DNA from: Fibrobacter succinogenes
GTDB taxonomy: Bacteria; Fibrobacterota; Fibrobacteria; Fibrobacterales; Fibrobacteraceae
Direction of reading: 5' to 3'
Length of the DNA: 57,288 nt
Assembly: GCA_902762795.1 (NCBI GenBank)
Contig: CACWPM010000042.1
Location: 1-57,288, forward strand
Shown: positions 1 through 9,089 of the stretch, piece by piece
Layout of the letters: every line of letters begins with the position of its first letter
Numbering within the stretch: position 1 is the stretch's first letter
Position numbers and translations under genes: made by a program
The notes under the pieces: generated by a model
The model's database searches: none
What the model was told of the DNA's origin: nothing
Seen by the model: the letters and a program-made list of their open reading frames with translations, nothing else

Positions 1-1062
1 ACCAAAGTCCTTTTCCCACGGCTGAACTGCACCCGGAAGCTTGAGGTTCGAAACGCTGAAGCCCGTAAGGCCAGCCTTCGGCTTGGAACCCTTACCCGTG
101 GCACCTTCGTCGCGGATTTCACCACCACTACCGGTAGCGGCACCCGGGAACGGAGAAATCGCCGTCGGGTGATTGTGGGTTTCGACCTTCATGAGGATAT
201 CGACTTCTTCGTTGTGGAAGTCGTACTTGTTGTTGCGCGGGTCGGCGTAGTAGCGGCCAGCCGTTGCACCCTTCATCACGGCGGCGTTGTCCTTGTATGC
301 GCTAAAGATGTTGGAGTTGTGGAGCTGGTAGGTGTTCTTGATCATCTGGAACAGGGACTTGTCCTGTTTGACGCCGTCGATGGTCCATTCGGCACCGAAC
401 ACCTTATGGCGGCAGTGTTCCGAGTTGGCCTGTGCGAACATGTAGAGTTCCACGTCGGTCGGATTGCGCTTGAGTTCGGTGAAGTTCTTGACCAAGTAAT
501 CGATTTCGTCGGAGGAAAGAGCGAGGCCCATTTCCTTGTCGGCCTTCACGAGGGCGTCGCGGCCTTCGGTAAGCACCGGAATCACATTCAGCGGACGCGG
601 TTCTTCCTTGCTGAAGAGCACTTCCAGCGAAGCGGTGTCGGCAAAAACGGCCTGCGTCATGCGGTCGTGAATCTTGGCGGAGATTTTCTCACGGGCACCG
701 GCCGGCACGGCACCATCAAACTTCACGTAGTAAGCAATTGCGCGTTCGATGCGCTTGATGGCCGGGAGGCCGCAGATATGAGCGATATCGGTCGCCTTGG
801 AGCTCCACGGGCTGATGGTACCCGGACGCGGGCACACCACAAAGAGTTCGCCTTCAAGAGCCTTGGGTTCGCGGGCCGGACCGTAGTGCAGCACCTTCTT
901 CAAGGTTTCGGTTTCCGCATCGGAGAGTTCGGCGGACAGGTCCACCACATGCAGGAATTCAGCATAGACGGAAGCGACAGAGAGCCCCGCAGCCTTGAAA
1001 TCGGAAGAAAGTTTCTGGAGACGGAAATCCGACAGAGCCGGCGTACCACGAAGGATGAGCAT
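1..1062 (-). CDS. purL: Phosphoribosylformylglycinamidine synthase, N-terminal part (cut by window edge)
   Basis: Fourth step of de novo purine synthesis: FGAR + glutamine + ATP to FGAM, cytosolic. Only the first 354 residues are in the window; the gene continues past position 1. The N-terminus ([18 protein letters not shown]) and internal blocks [42 protein letters not shown] and [15 protein letters not shown] match the long, single-chain PurL of E. coli type almost block for block, so a protein of roughly 1300 residues is expected. The ATG at 1062 is preceded by AGAGGT about 6 nt upstream on the minus strand. The large plus-strand reading frame opposite is a shadow. Confidence 0.96.
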   Translation of the reverse strand, partial: MLILRGTPALSDFRLQKLSSDFKAAGLSVASVYAEFLHVVDLSAELSDAETETLKKVLHYGPAREPKALEGELFVVCPRPGTISPWSSKATDIAHICGLPAIKRIERAIAYYVKFDGAVPAGAREKISAKIHDRMTQAVFADTASLEVLFSKEEPRPLNVIPVLTEGRDALVKADKEMGLALSSDEIDYLVKNFTELKRNPTDVELYMFAQANSEHCRHKVFGAEWTIDGVKQDKSLFQMIKNTYQLHNSNIFSAYKDNAAVMKGATAGRYYADPRNNKYDFHNEEVDILMKVETHNHPTAISPFPGAATGSGGEIRDEGATGKGSKPKAGLTGFSVSNLKLPGAVQPWEKDFG

Positions 1063-1192
1063 TTTGACCTCTTTTAGCCTAAATATTTACCGCCCCAAAT
1101 ATAGCAAAATAGAGTAAAAATTAAAGACGAAAGCCAGCTTCGCTTTTAAACGGTAAGACGAGCGCGTAAAGAGGAGACTCAAAAGATAAACA

Positions 1193-2782
1193 TTACTTCA
1201 CGCAACGGACGGACAAGGCATAATCTTTTTTATTATAAACCTCAACTGGAGTCGTTGTTCTGCTATAATCATAATATATGTTAAAAACATTTAAATCAGC
1301 ATACTCGTTAATCCACCAAAACAAGGCTCGTTTACCAATTTCATCGTAAACACCCTTTTCATCTCTGACTCCAGCTGGTAAAGCTGAGAATCCATAGGAG
1401 TCAGTTCCATTTAAATCATTATACCAACCATAAGTCGATTTTAGTCTATAACTTATCGCATAAGAACCCACAAGATCAGTCAAATTTTGAAGGTCTTTTC
1501 CACGCGGTAAGCGCCAATCATCGGGGCAAATTCCTGAACACCACTGAGAATTACATCCCAGCCTCGCCGCCGCTGATGTATAGAGTCGCCCATATTTTGC
1601 ACAATACTCTGCAGAATCATTATAGCAGTAACTTTGCTCTGTCTCGTAGTTCAAATTTTCAGCCATCCACCATTGATTCCCAATTTTGACGATCCTATAA
1701 ACTTGACCATCACGTGTATCAATCAACGAGTCTGTTACCACAGATAAATTGTTTGAAGAAGTTGGTTTAGTTGGCGAAGAAGATGTTCCTGATACAATTC
1801 CATCCATAATACAACGAACACTCATTGCGTCATTCTTAATTGCATTATAAAGGGTCGCCCTATTAATATTTAAACGTAATTCCATTGCTCGAGTAAGCAT
1901 TATGCCCTCTTCACTAGAACTCCAAAATTCAGCCTCATTGCCAACGGTATAATTTGTCTTATTATAATCTCCAGGATGAAAATCACCACCTGCAGGAATA
2001 GCAGAAAAACCATAAGAATTTTTTCCATCAGGCGAATCAAACCAGATAGTAGCTTCACGCCAGTCATTCACTAGAACAAATAAAGAATTCCATTCGGCTT
2101 CCGTAGGAATATGCCACCCTGTAGGGCAAACACCCTGCACAGGATAAGTCGGAGAACATTCAACCCAATAACCACACCCCTTGCCATTCTCGCTAAGCAG
2201 CGCCGCACTATCCATTGCCGCACTCCACGGGTACAACCTTCCATATTTTTCGCAATTGGCAGGGTCATTCCTATAACAAAAGCTTGTGGAATCAGCACCG
2301 CTATTTGGCAATTTATAAGCATAATTCAAATTTTGGGCCATCCACCAACGACCACCAATTTTTACAGTCTTATATGTCTGGCCATCGCGTTCGTCCGTAA
2401 GCGTTCCATATTCGCAAGTATCCGAACTATCGGTTCTGCAAGGCGGGATTTGAGGATTAAAAACGCTTGAGCTGGACTTCGCTACGGACGAAGATGATTT
2501 TACGGAACTGGAGGATTTCGCAATGCTTGACGAACTTGACTTTACCGAGCTACTTGATTTAGCTTTATCAGAGGAACTACTAGATTTCCCTTTGCTGGAA
2601 CTCGACGACTTTGCAACGTTCTTACCGCTGCTAGAAATTTCGGAGCTACTCAAGGAGTCACATGAATCATCTTCGCATACAGACGAAGAAGATTCATCAT
2701 CGGGAGCAGTACTGCTTTTGTCATCGCCACAAGCAGCAAAAAATAAGGAGCAAATTAAAAAAAGGCAAAAAAAGTATTTCAT
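1193..2782 (-). CDS. FISUMP-domain lipoprotein with Ser-rich linker
   Basis: Predicted outer-surface lipoprotein of 529 residues. A lipoprotein signal (MKYFFCLFLICSLFFAAC, lipobox FAAC) is followed by an acidic/Ser-rich linker with many SSSSS runs (about residues 20-105), then two copies of the Fibrobacter succinogenes major paralogous domain. The domain hallmarks are repeated: DxRDGQxYKTVKIGxxWWMAQNLNY, CYxxxxxxCxKYGRLY, CPxxWHxP and FSAxPAG, with SVRC at each end. I chose the ATG at 2782 because GGGGA lies 7 nt before it; ATGs at 2788 and 2800 are possible. Function of FISUMP domains is not known to me; the architecture suggests an exposed binding or scaffold role. Confidence 0.9.
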   Translation of the reverse strand: MKYFFCLFLICSLFFAACGDDKSSTAPDDESSSSVCEDDSCDSLSSSEISSSGKNVAKSSSSSKGKSSSSSDKAKSSSSVKSSSSSIAKSSSSVKSSSSVAKSSSSVFNPQIPPCRTDSSDTCEYGTLTDERDGQTYKTVKIGGRWWMAQNLNYAYKLPNSGADSTSFCYRNDPANCEKYGRLYPWSAAMDSAALLSENGKGCGYWVECSPTYPVQGVCPTGWHIPTEAEWNSLFVLVNDWREATIWFDSPDGKNSYGFSAIPAGGDFHPGDYNKTNYTVGNEAEFWSSSEEGIMLTRAMELRLNINRATLYNAIKNDAMSVRCIMDGIVSGTSSSPTKPTSSNNLSVVTDSLIDTRDGQVYRIVKIGNQWWMAENLNYETEQSYCYNDSAEYCAKYGRLYTSAAARLGCNSQWCSGICPDDWRLPRGKDLQNLTDLVGSYAISYRLKSTYGWYNDLNGTDSYGFSALPAGVRDEKGVYDEIGKRALFWWINEYADLNVFNIYYDYSRTTTPVEVYNKKDYALSVRCVK

Positions 2783-2865
2783 TTGCATTTCCCCAAACAT
2801 AATCCCATTTAATATACAAAAAAAGCGGGTTTCAAGTCAGCTACAAGGTGATTTTCGCTATTTTA

Positions 2866-3085
2866 TGCTACCAAATCGTTCATTTTCGATGTTTTGGTAG
2901 CACATTTTTTACTTTGTTCAATAAAAATTGGATCAATCCATCAATACGGGTGCTACCAAACAAGACTTTCTAAGCATTTTGGCAACATTTTTTCAAAAAT
3001 GAATCCCGTGTCCACACAAAAAGCGGTTATTTTGTATAAAAAAAGTGCTACCAAATTGGAGCTTTGGGCTCATTTGGTAGCACTT
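2866..3085. repeat. Three tandem inverted repeats built on TGCTACCAAA
   Basis: Three hairpins with the same arms lie between the FISUMP lipoprotein start and the hisD end: 2866-2902, 2951-2987 and 3043-3085. Each has TGCTACCAAA, a 15-16 nt loop of unrelated sequence and a complementary arm. The third is a perfect 14-bp stem (AAGTGCTACCAAAT). In the second, two arm bases differ, but on the minus-strand RNA both become G-U pairs. On the plus strand each copy is followed by a T run. Spacing between copies is about 84-92 bp. No coding sequence is apparent in 2783-3124. Confidence 0.75.
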
Positions 3086-3092
3086 TTTCGCA
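3036..3092 (-). terminator. Probable hisD terminator (bidirectional shape)
   Basis: A perfect 14-bp stem (arms 3043-3056 and 3072-3085) with a 15-nt loop, about 40 nt past the hisD stop. On the minus strand it runs into a T tract, and on the plus strand it is also followed by TTTTT, so it can end transcription in either direction. Confidence 0.7.
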
Positions 3093-3124
3093 TTTCGCCC
3101 CCTTTTAGCGAGCGAAAAAAGCAA

Positions 3125-4414
3125 TTACAGTCTCTTGAGAACTGCGGCGGCGTGGTGGATGAAGCCTTCTTCATTAGCCACGACAGCGATTGCCTTCGCA
3201 TTCTTCTTGATAGCCTTTTCGGAGTACTTGATGATGCTCATGCGCTTGAGGAAGTCATAGACGCCGAGCGGGCTGAAGAAGCGACCCGTGCCGTTCGTGG
3301 GGAGAACGTGGTTGGGGCCAGCAAAGTAGTCGCCCACCGGTTCAGAAGACCACGGACCGATAAACACGGCACCCGCATTTTCAATCTGGGCGGCCATCGA
3401 TTCGGCTTCGTCCGTCATGATTTCCATGTGTTCCGGAGCAATGGCATTAGCAATCGCGACACCATCGAACCAGTCCTTCACCACGAGGATGCGACCGAAG
3501 TTGTCGAGCACCTTCGTGAGGAGCTCCTTCTTCGGGGAATTTTCCACCTGGATATCGACGCATTCGCTAATCATCTGTGCGGTTTCCATGTTGTCCGTAA
3601 TGCAAATGGCAGCTTCAAAGCCGGAACCGTGTTCTGCTTGGCTCAAGAGGTCGGCAGCGACAAAATCCGGATCGCAGGTATTGTCTGCAAGCACGAGCAC
3701 TTCGGACGGGCCAGCCACCATGTCGATATCGACAATGCCAAAAACTTCCTTCTTCGCGACAGCGGCAAAGACGTTACCCGGGCCGACAATCTTGTCGACG
3801 CGTTCCACGACAACCTTGCCCTTGCCATCCTTCGCACCGTAAGCGAGGAGGCCTATAGCCTGAGCGCCACCGATGTGATAGACCTCGGTAATGCCGAGTT
3901 CGCAAAGCACAAAAGCCACCGCGCGGTTGATTTCGCCCTTGATCGGAGTCACGACAACGATGTCCTTGACGCCAGCAACAATGGCAGGAACAGCATTCAT
4001 AATAACCGTGCTCGGGTAAATGCCAGCACCACCCGGAACGTAGAGGCCCACGCGCTTCATCGGGCGGATACGCTGACCGAGAACCACGCCATCCTTGCCT
4101 TCCATGAGCCAAGAATCTTCCACCTGGTTCACGTGGAAATCGCGAACGTTCTTAATCGCCTGCTTGAGCGCGCGCTGCATTTCGGGCGGGCACTTGGCGG
4201 CAGACTTCTTGATTTCGGCTTCGGACACGCGGAGGTTCTTGCCTTTGAGACCATCGAATTTCTGGGCGTATTCGACAGCCTTCGCATAACCGCCGTTCTT
4301 GATATCGGCGAGAATGTCCATGACCTTGTCGTGAATTTCCTTGCTCGGGGCAACTTCACGGCCGCAAATTCTGTCAATTTCTTGAGACTTCGGAGTAACT
4401 TTTACGATTTTCAT
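3125..4414 (-). CDS. hisD: Histidinol dehydrogenase
   Basis: Last two steps of histidine synthesis, L-histidinol to L-histidine with 2 NAD+, zinc enzyme in the cytosol. The 429-residue product has normal family length. Visible signature blocks: VDKIVGPGNVFAAVAK, DMVAGPSEVLVLAD, DLLSQAEHG (zinc ligands Gln and His), the catalytic pair in IAPEHME, and AGPNHVLPTNG. The ATG at 4414 has AGAGG 9 nt upstream; the GTG at 4420 in the same frame is too close to that site. No other his genes are in the window, so it appears to be transcribed alone, ending at the strong hairpin downstream. Confidence 0.96.
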   Translation of the reverse strand: MKIVKVTPKSQEIDRICGREVAPSKEIHDKVMDILADIKNGGYAKAVEYAQKFDGLKGKNLRVSEAEIKKSAAKCPPEMQRALKQAIKNVRDFHVNQVEDSWLMEGKDGVVLGQRIRPMKRVGLYVPGGAGIYPSTVIMNAVPAIVAGVKDIVVVTPIKGEINRAVAFVLCELGITEVYHIGGAQAIGLLAYGAKDGKGKVVVERVDKIVGPGNVFAAVAKKEVFGIVDIDMVAGPSEVLVLADNTCDPDFVAADLLSQAEHGSGFEAAICITDNMETAQMISECVDIQVENSPKKELLTKVLDNFGRILVVKDWFDGVAIANAIAPEHMEIMTDEAESMAAQIENAGAVFIGPWSSEPVGDYFAGPNHVLPTNGTGRFFSPLGVYDFLKRMSIIKYSEKAIKKNAKAIAVVANEEGFIHHAAAVLKRL

Positions 4415-4466
4415 TTTCACGAACCTCTAATTTTTCCATCGGATAAATATCCTACAAATTCATCAG

Positions 4467-4523
4467 TAGATTGCATCCCTTTCGCTAGGCTCAGGGCAGA
4501 CTTACTACGGCTCCTCGCAATGA
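4467..4523. repeat. Palindromic repeat ending in CTCGCAATGACG
   Basis: Spacer sequence GATTGC ... CTCGCAATGACG between hisD and the citramalate synthase gene. The GATTGC and GCAAT ends can pair. Related copies sit at 18238-18275 and, inside a coding sequence, at 54231-54270. The rest of 4415-4564 shows nothing else I recognise. Confidence 0.6.
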
Positions 4524-4564
4524 CGTTTGTATAAAATATTTAATCGCGACATATTTATAAAACT

Positions 4565-6184
4565 CTATTTTGCATCAGAAGCGGAAGCCACATCAATGTG
4601 CTTGTAAGCATTTGCAATGACCTTGTCTTCAATCAAAATCTTGTACGTCAGGCCATCGACAAAGGCTGTCCAACAAGCCGCAATGATGTTGCTCGAAACA
4701 CCGACCATGTTCCAGTAGCCATGTTCGTCGCCAAACGTCGTCCACACGCGAACAGTCGCATCGGATGCCACATTGGAACCGAGCACGCGCACCTTGAAGT
4801 CGTCGAGGCGCACGCTTTCCATGCACGGGAAGAACGGCAAAAGCGCCTTGCGGAGTGCGGCATCGAGAGCGTTCACCGGACCGTCGCCTTCGCTCACCTG
4901 ATGGCTGATTTGGTCACCCACCTGGAGCTTGACCGTCGCCTGCGACACGGAAACTCCCTGCGGCGTCTTGTCTTCAATCACGCGGTAGTTGAGAACCTTG
5001 AACGGTTCCTTGACCATTCCCAAATGGCGATAGACCAAGAGCTTGAAGCTCGCTTCGGCGGAGTCGAAATGCCAGCCCGCATTTTCGCGTTCCTTGATTT
5101 CCTTGAGGAGGCTTGCCACCACCGGATCCTTCTTGTCGATGCCCGGCTTGATGGCCTTGAGCTTTTCGACAACAAGAGAACCACCCGCCTGGTCGCTTGT
5201 CACAAACACGCGGTCGTTACCCACAGTATGCGGGTCAATATGTTCAAAGCTGCGGCTGACCTTCATCACGCCATCAATGTGAGCACCGCCCTTGTGCGCA
5301 AAAGCAGCATCGCCCACATACGGAGCATGCACGTCACTGGGCAAATTCACAATCTGGTCGATATTGCCGCTCATCTGCCGCAAGTGTTTCAGTTTCTTTG
5401 CAGCGGTAAAGTCACAATCCATCTTGAACTTCAAATCGGCGGCAATCGTCGTAAGGTTTGCGTTTCCGCAGCGTTCGCCATAACCGTTCACCACGCCCTG
5501 CACCATTACACAGCCCGACTTCACGGCATAAATCGAGTTCGCCACAGCAAGGCCGCTATCGTTATGCACATGGATACCAAGCGGCGTCGAAATGCGAGCC
5601 TTTACCTTTTCCAAAATTTCTTCGATTTCCCAAGGCATCGTTCCGCCGTTCGTATCGCAAAGCACGATGCAATCGGCATGGCCAAGTTCAGCCGCCTTGA
5701 GCGTTTCAAGCGCATATTCCGGATTTGCCTTGTAGCCGTCAAAGAAATGTTCCGCATCGTAAATCACCTCTTCGGAATTTTCCTTGAGGTAAGCCACAGA
5801 AGATTCGATCATGTCGAGGTTTTCTTCGAGCGTCGTGCGGATAACGTCCGTCACGTGCAAATCCCAGCTTTTTCCGAAAATGGTCTTCACTGGAGCGCCA
5901 GACTTGACGAGCGCCTGCAAAAGCGGGTCGTTTTCGGGCAAAATTCCCGGACGGCGCGTAGAACCAAACGCTGCAATCTTGGCGTGTTTTAACTTAACGT
6001 CCTTGATGAGCTTAAAAAATTCCTCATCCGTGGGGTTGCTCGGGTTCGGCCAACCGCCTTCAATATAGTCAAATCCAAAGTGGTCCAAAATTCGAGCGAT
6101 CTGGACTTTATCAGCTAAGGAGAGACTTATTTTACGGTCTTGGTTACCGTCACGGAGCGTTGTATCGTATAAAAGGACTTTCAT
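4565..6184 (-). CDS. cimA: (R)-citramalate synthase
   Basis: Condenses pyruvate and acetyl-CoA to (R)-citramalate, the threonine-independent entry to isoleucine. The 539-residue protein starts MKVLLYDTTLRDGNQDRKIS, the HMGL-type catalytic start (DTTLRDG). GIHVHNDSGLAVANS carries the metal-binding HxH, and GYGERCGNANL follows. IEGGWPNPSNP matches citramalate synthases better than 2-isopropylmalate synthases. A C-terminal regulatory LeuA-type dimer domain occupies about residues 385-530. I see no clear ribosome site before the ATG at 6184. Homocitrate or isopropylmalate synthase is the alternative; the length and IEGGWP block argue for CimA. Confidence 0.88.
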   Translation of the reverse strand: MKVLLYDTTLRDGNQDRKISLSLADKVQIARILDHFGFDYIEGGWPNPSNPTDEEFFKLIKDVKLKHAKIAAFGSTRRPGILPENDPLLQALVKSGAPVKTIFGKSWDLHVTDVIRTTLEENLDMIESSVAYLKENSEEVIYDAEHFFDGYKANPEYALETLKAAELGHADCIVLCDTNGGTMPWEIEEILEKVKARISTPLGIHVHNDSGLAVANSIYAVKSGCVMVQGVVNGYGERCGNANLTTIAADLKFKMDCDFTAAKKLKHLRQMSGNIDQIVNLPSDVHAPYVGDAAFAHKGGAHIDGVMKVSRSFEHIDPHTVGNDRVFVTSDQAGGSLVVEKLKAIKPGIDKKDPVVASLLKEIKERENAGWHFDSAEASFKLLVYRHLGMVKEPFKVLNYRVIEDKTPQGVSVSQATVKLQVGDQISHQVSEGDGPVNALDAALRKALLPFFPCMESVRLDDFKVRVLGSNVASDATVRVWTTFGDEHGYWNMVGVSSNIIAACWTAFVDGLTYKILIEDKVIANAYKHIDVASASDAK

Positions 6185-6202
6185 GAGCGCAAAGATAGAA
6201 AA

Positions 6203-6300
6203 GTAATTAGTAGACAGTAGACAGTAGACAGTGATTAGGGCGGCTTCGCCGCAGTTACTGGTGTTTAATTACTAGTTAATAGTTAGTAGTTACTAGAGAT
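6203..6300. repeat. Composite spacer repeat: tandem words around a GC hairpin
   Basis: GTAGACAGTAGACAGTAGACA words, then the hairpin GGCGGCTTCGCCGC, then TTACTAGTTAATAGTTAGTAGTTACTAG words. Same layout as other spacers in the window. No terminator with a T tract is obvious here. Confidence 0.65.
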
Positions 6301-6344
6301 TGCAAAATAAACATTTCTAGTAACACAGAACTCACTTTCCCAGC

Positions 6345-7460
6345 CTACTCGCGGTCATCGAGGGGTTCGGCGTCTTCGGGTTCTTCGACGGTCCATTCGC
6401 GGATGTGCTTCGCAAGTTCCTTTTCGCCCGCACGTTCGAGTTCATCCGAAATCGCATTCAGCTCAGACGCATCAAGGCCCGGCAAATCGCGTTCGTAATG
6501 ATTGACGTAACTTTCGAGCAATTCGAACTTCTTTAAATTAGCAAGGAGCATCATCAAGCAAGTGTCGCACTTACCGCTATCGCGGTACCTGATATGATCA
6601 AACAAAAGCTTATCGACACTAGCGTCGTCCTTGAGCATACAGAGTCTCGAAAGGTTCATGACCTTCGGGTAGCATTCGTACAAACGAGTAGCATACTTAA
6701 GGCAATCCGTCTTGCGGCCTTCGCGGTCGGCAATGGCTGCCTGCAAATCGAGGAACGCTTCTTCGTCTTCGGCGCCCGGATCTTTCACGTCGCCGAGCCA
6801 TTGCTTAGCCATTGCAATGTCACCTGCGACAAAGTAAGAGTTTGCAATATCGATGAGCGTCGCATTGCTCTTGTCCGGATCCTTGTAAAGCGAAGCCTTC
6901 GCAAAGTTTTCTGTATCCTTGATGGCATCGGCCATATCGCAAATCGCATCGAGAACGTCTTCGCGATTTTCCAGTTCCGTTGCATCGATCACGCCAAGGA
7001 GTTCTTCGATCAAAGCCTTCGCGCGTTCCACCGGCATCACATCTTCAATCGAGAGGAACACAACCTCGCGGCCTTCCCCACCCACATGGCGCACAGCCAA
7101 ATCGTGAATCAAGTCCGCAATGTAATCCTTGTCGTCATAGGTCTTCGCGACTTCGACAAAGAACGTTCCTGCATCGTAGAACAAGTCGTTCCACGTATCC
7201 ATCTCGTCGTCATCGGCCTTGAACGCCAAAAAGTCTGTACGCAGCGTCCAGGCCAAAAGTTCAAGCTGGAGCTTCACATCCTTGATTTTTTCAATATCGT
7301 CAAGACCGTTCGCAATCGCCTCGTACAGTTCGTCCGGGCGGTGCAACAAACGGCTTTGTCCGTTCACTATTTCGCAAAGAGTCTTGCGAAGACGGTCTTC
7401 TTTACCACGAAAAGCCGCCTCGGCAGAAGGCGACTTCCAAAATTTTTTCTTTTTAGCCAT
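6345..7460 (-). CDS. Hypothetical protein, predicted all-helical (TPR-like)
   Basis: A 371-residue acidic protein with a short basic start (MAKKKKFWKSPSAEAAFRGK), no signal peptide and no membrane segment, so cytosolic. The sequence is helical throughout, and the central part (about residues 200-330: SYFVAGDIAMAKQWLGDV, ADREGRKTDCLKYATRLYECYP, LLANLKKFELLESYVNHYE) reads like irregular tetratricopeptide-type hairpins. A CDTC pair near residue 300 is the only notable cysteine motif. I do not recognise the family with confidence. The gene ends 44 nt after the composite repeat region. No strong ribosome site precedes the ATG at 7460. It lies close behind the GLUG lipoprotein gene (16 nt), so the two may be co-transcribed. 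Confidence 0.75.
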   Translation of the reverse strand: MAKKKKFWKSPSAEAAFRGKEDRLRKTLCEIVNGQSRLLHRPDELYEAIANGLDDIEKIKDVKLQLELLAWTLRTDFLAFKADDDEMDTWNDLFYDAGTFFVEVAKTYDDKDYIADLIHDLAVRHVGGEGREVVFLSIEDVMPVERAKALIEELLGVIDATELENREDVLDAICDMADAIKDTENFAKASLYKDPDKSNATLIDIANSYFVAGDIAMAKQWLGDVKDPGAEDEEAFLDLQAAIADREGRKTDCLKYATRLYECYPKVMNLSRLCMLKDDASVDKLLFDHIRYRDSGKCDTCLMMLLANLKKFELLESYVNHYERDLPGLDASELNAISDELERAGEKELAKHIREWTVEEPEDAEPLDDRE

Positions 7461-7476
7461 GTACTAAATGTAGAAA

Positions 7477-8958
7477 TTACTGGATCCAAGCAAAGGCCGG
7501 ATAGCCATTAAACCTGGCAGGTTCCGATTTCCAATCTCCGCCAGACGCGGTCAAAGTAGTAGCAAACGTCGAGGTTATCATATTTTCGGTCGCAAGCCCC
7601 GTGGGGCGCATATCCTGACCGAGCATATGGTTTGCAATATCCAAGCATGTACCGCCAACGGTCTTGTCGTAATAAACATTGGTTATCGTCACTGTCGAAG
7701 CGACCTTGCCGGCTACAGTTCCTGCAAAGTTTTCATCAGGAACCTTCCCCGCATTATAGCTTGATTCGAGCTTGGCATCGCCATCGACAATACCAGCAAG
7801 TCCACCCATATAGAACGCCTGCCCCGAAACTTCTCCGTGATTGAACATATTCATCGCCGTAATAGCCTTCATGCTGCCAACAACGCCTCCAGCCGCCTGA
7901 ACCTTCTTTACGGTAACTTTACCTGTATTGAAAATTTCATTTATTGCAGACTTGTTCGAAGCCACGGCAACCACACCGCCCACATTGCTCATCGAGCTTT
8001 CGTCCGCGGTCACGGCACCGTAATTACCGGATTTTTCAAACTTGCTCCTCGAAAGCGTTGCAACCACACCACCGACATCCTTGGTCCCCGTTACAGCACC
8101 TTTGTTAAAAATACTGCTGACAGAGCCATCACTTGAGACACCGGCAAACGAGCCGACCACCCCTCCAACAGTAGAGGTACCCGTGACATTTGCACTGTTC
8201 GTCAAATTAGTGAGCAAACCGTCTTGCATACTCCCTACAACACCGCCAACATAGCTCGTGCCTTGAACAGTCCCGGCAAGAGTGACAAGTGAAATTTGGG
8301 CTTTTGTCGCCTCGCCAATCAAGCCACCCACGCGATCAGCCCCCTTGATTTCGACTCCTTCAAACGAGCAATTTTCGACAACCGTGGAATCGATCTTACC
8401 CGCAAGAGCGCCCGCATAAGACCCCACATTCATCTTGGCGTTTCTCACGACAACATTACTTATATGTGCGTTACGTGTAAGTCCAAAAAGACCACTATAG
8501 GCAGATGTATCGGTAATGGACAAACCGGAAATCGTCTTGGATCCTCCATCATAGGTTCCGCTAAAGGGACGGTTTCCAAAGCCATTGACATTCTTGCCAA
8601 AAATACCTATCGGCGTCCAAGCGCTCGAAAGAGTGATATCGGCGGTCTGCTTAAAGAAGATCCCCTTAAAAGTCATCGAGGAATCGTTCACATAAAATGC
8701 AATCGACCGGAGTTCCTGCTCGTTCGATATCTGGTACGGATTTGCAACCGTACCATCGCCATGCTGCCAAATCGAAGAATAATCCCTCGTAATCGGCTTT
8801 AACAAACTATCCGGGATATTTTCAGGAATAGAATCCTTCGGCTGTTCCTCCGGATTGTCGGGTTTCGCATTGTTAGAAAAATCGCCTGAATTGCTATCGC
8901 CACAAGCGAAAATAAACATCGGCAATGCAGCCACTGATAAAATTTTTGCAAAACGCAT
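7477..8958 (-). CDS. GLUG-motif repeat lipoprotein
   Basis: Predicted surface lipoprotein of 493 residues: signal MRFAKILSVAALPMFIFAC with lipobox IFAC, then an acidic linker and a right-handed repeat region. From about residue 60 there is NPYQISNEQELRSIAF, the usual lead-in to GLUG proteins. It is followed by at least seven repeats of the form YVGGVVGSMQDG / NVTGTSTVGGVVGSFAG / GGLAGIVDGD, ending in a WKSEPARFNGYPAFAW cap. The ATG at 8958 is preceded by AGAGGA at 6-7 nt; the upstream GTG at 8985 lacks one. Such repeats usually form extracellular beta-solenoids for adhesion or binding. A substrate cannot be read from the sequence. Confidence 0.88.
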   Translation of the reverse strand: MRFAKILSVAALPMFIFACGDSNSGDFSNNAKPDNPEEQPKDSIPENIPDSLLKPITRDYSSIWQHGDGTVANPYQISNEQELRSIAFYVNDSSMTFKGIFFKQTADITLSSAWTPIGIFGKNVNGFGNRPFSGTYDGGSKTISGLSITDTSAYSGLFGLTRNAHISNVVVRNAKMNVGSYAGALAGKIDSTVVENCSFEGVEIKGADRVGGLIGEATKAQISLVTLAGTVQGTSYVGGVVGSMQDGLLTNLTNSANVTGTSTVGGVVGSFAGVSSDGSVSSIFNKGAVTGTKDVGGVVATLSRSKFEKSGNYGAVTADESSMSNVGGVVAVASNKSAINEIFNTGKVTVKKVQAAGGVVGSMKAITAMNMFNHGEVSGQAFYMGGLAGIVDGDAKLESSYNAGKVPDENFAGTVAGKVASTVTITNVYYDKTVGGTCLDIANHMLGQDMRPTGLATENMITSTFATTLTASGGDWKSEPARFNGYPAFAWIQ

Positions 8959-9006
8959 AAGATTTCCTCTGGTGAATAATTCCACACTCCTTAGTTTAAA
9001 TTAAAT

Positions 9007-9046
9007 AAAAAAAGACCGGAACGTACATCCGGTTCCAGTCTTTTTT
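9007..9046 (-). terminator. Rho-independent terminator of slyD
   Basis: On the minus strand a 9-bp stem (9032-9040 with 9014-9022, one G-U pair) and a 9-nt loop lead into seven T residues, about 45 nt past the slyD stop. Confidence 0.8.
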
Positions 9047-9089
9047 CAAAAAACTCATCGGTACGTTACGAGTACCGCCTAGGGCTCAA

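Noticed and set aside
2071-2470. Small frames on both strands inside the FISUMP lipoprotein
   Set aside because: Overlapped by a gene with two clear repeated domains; no independent support.
2894-4534. 546-residue plus-strand frame opposite hisD
   Set aside because: Low-complexity His/Arg-rich text mirroring hisD codon bias; hisD on the other strand has all family motifs.
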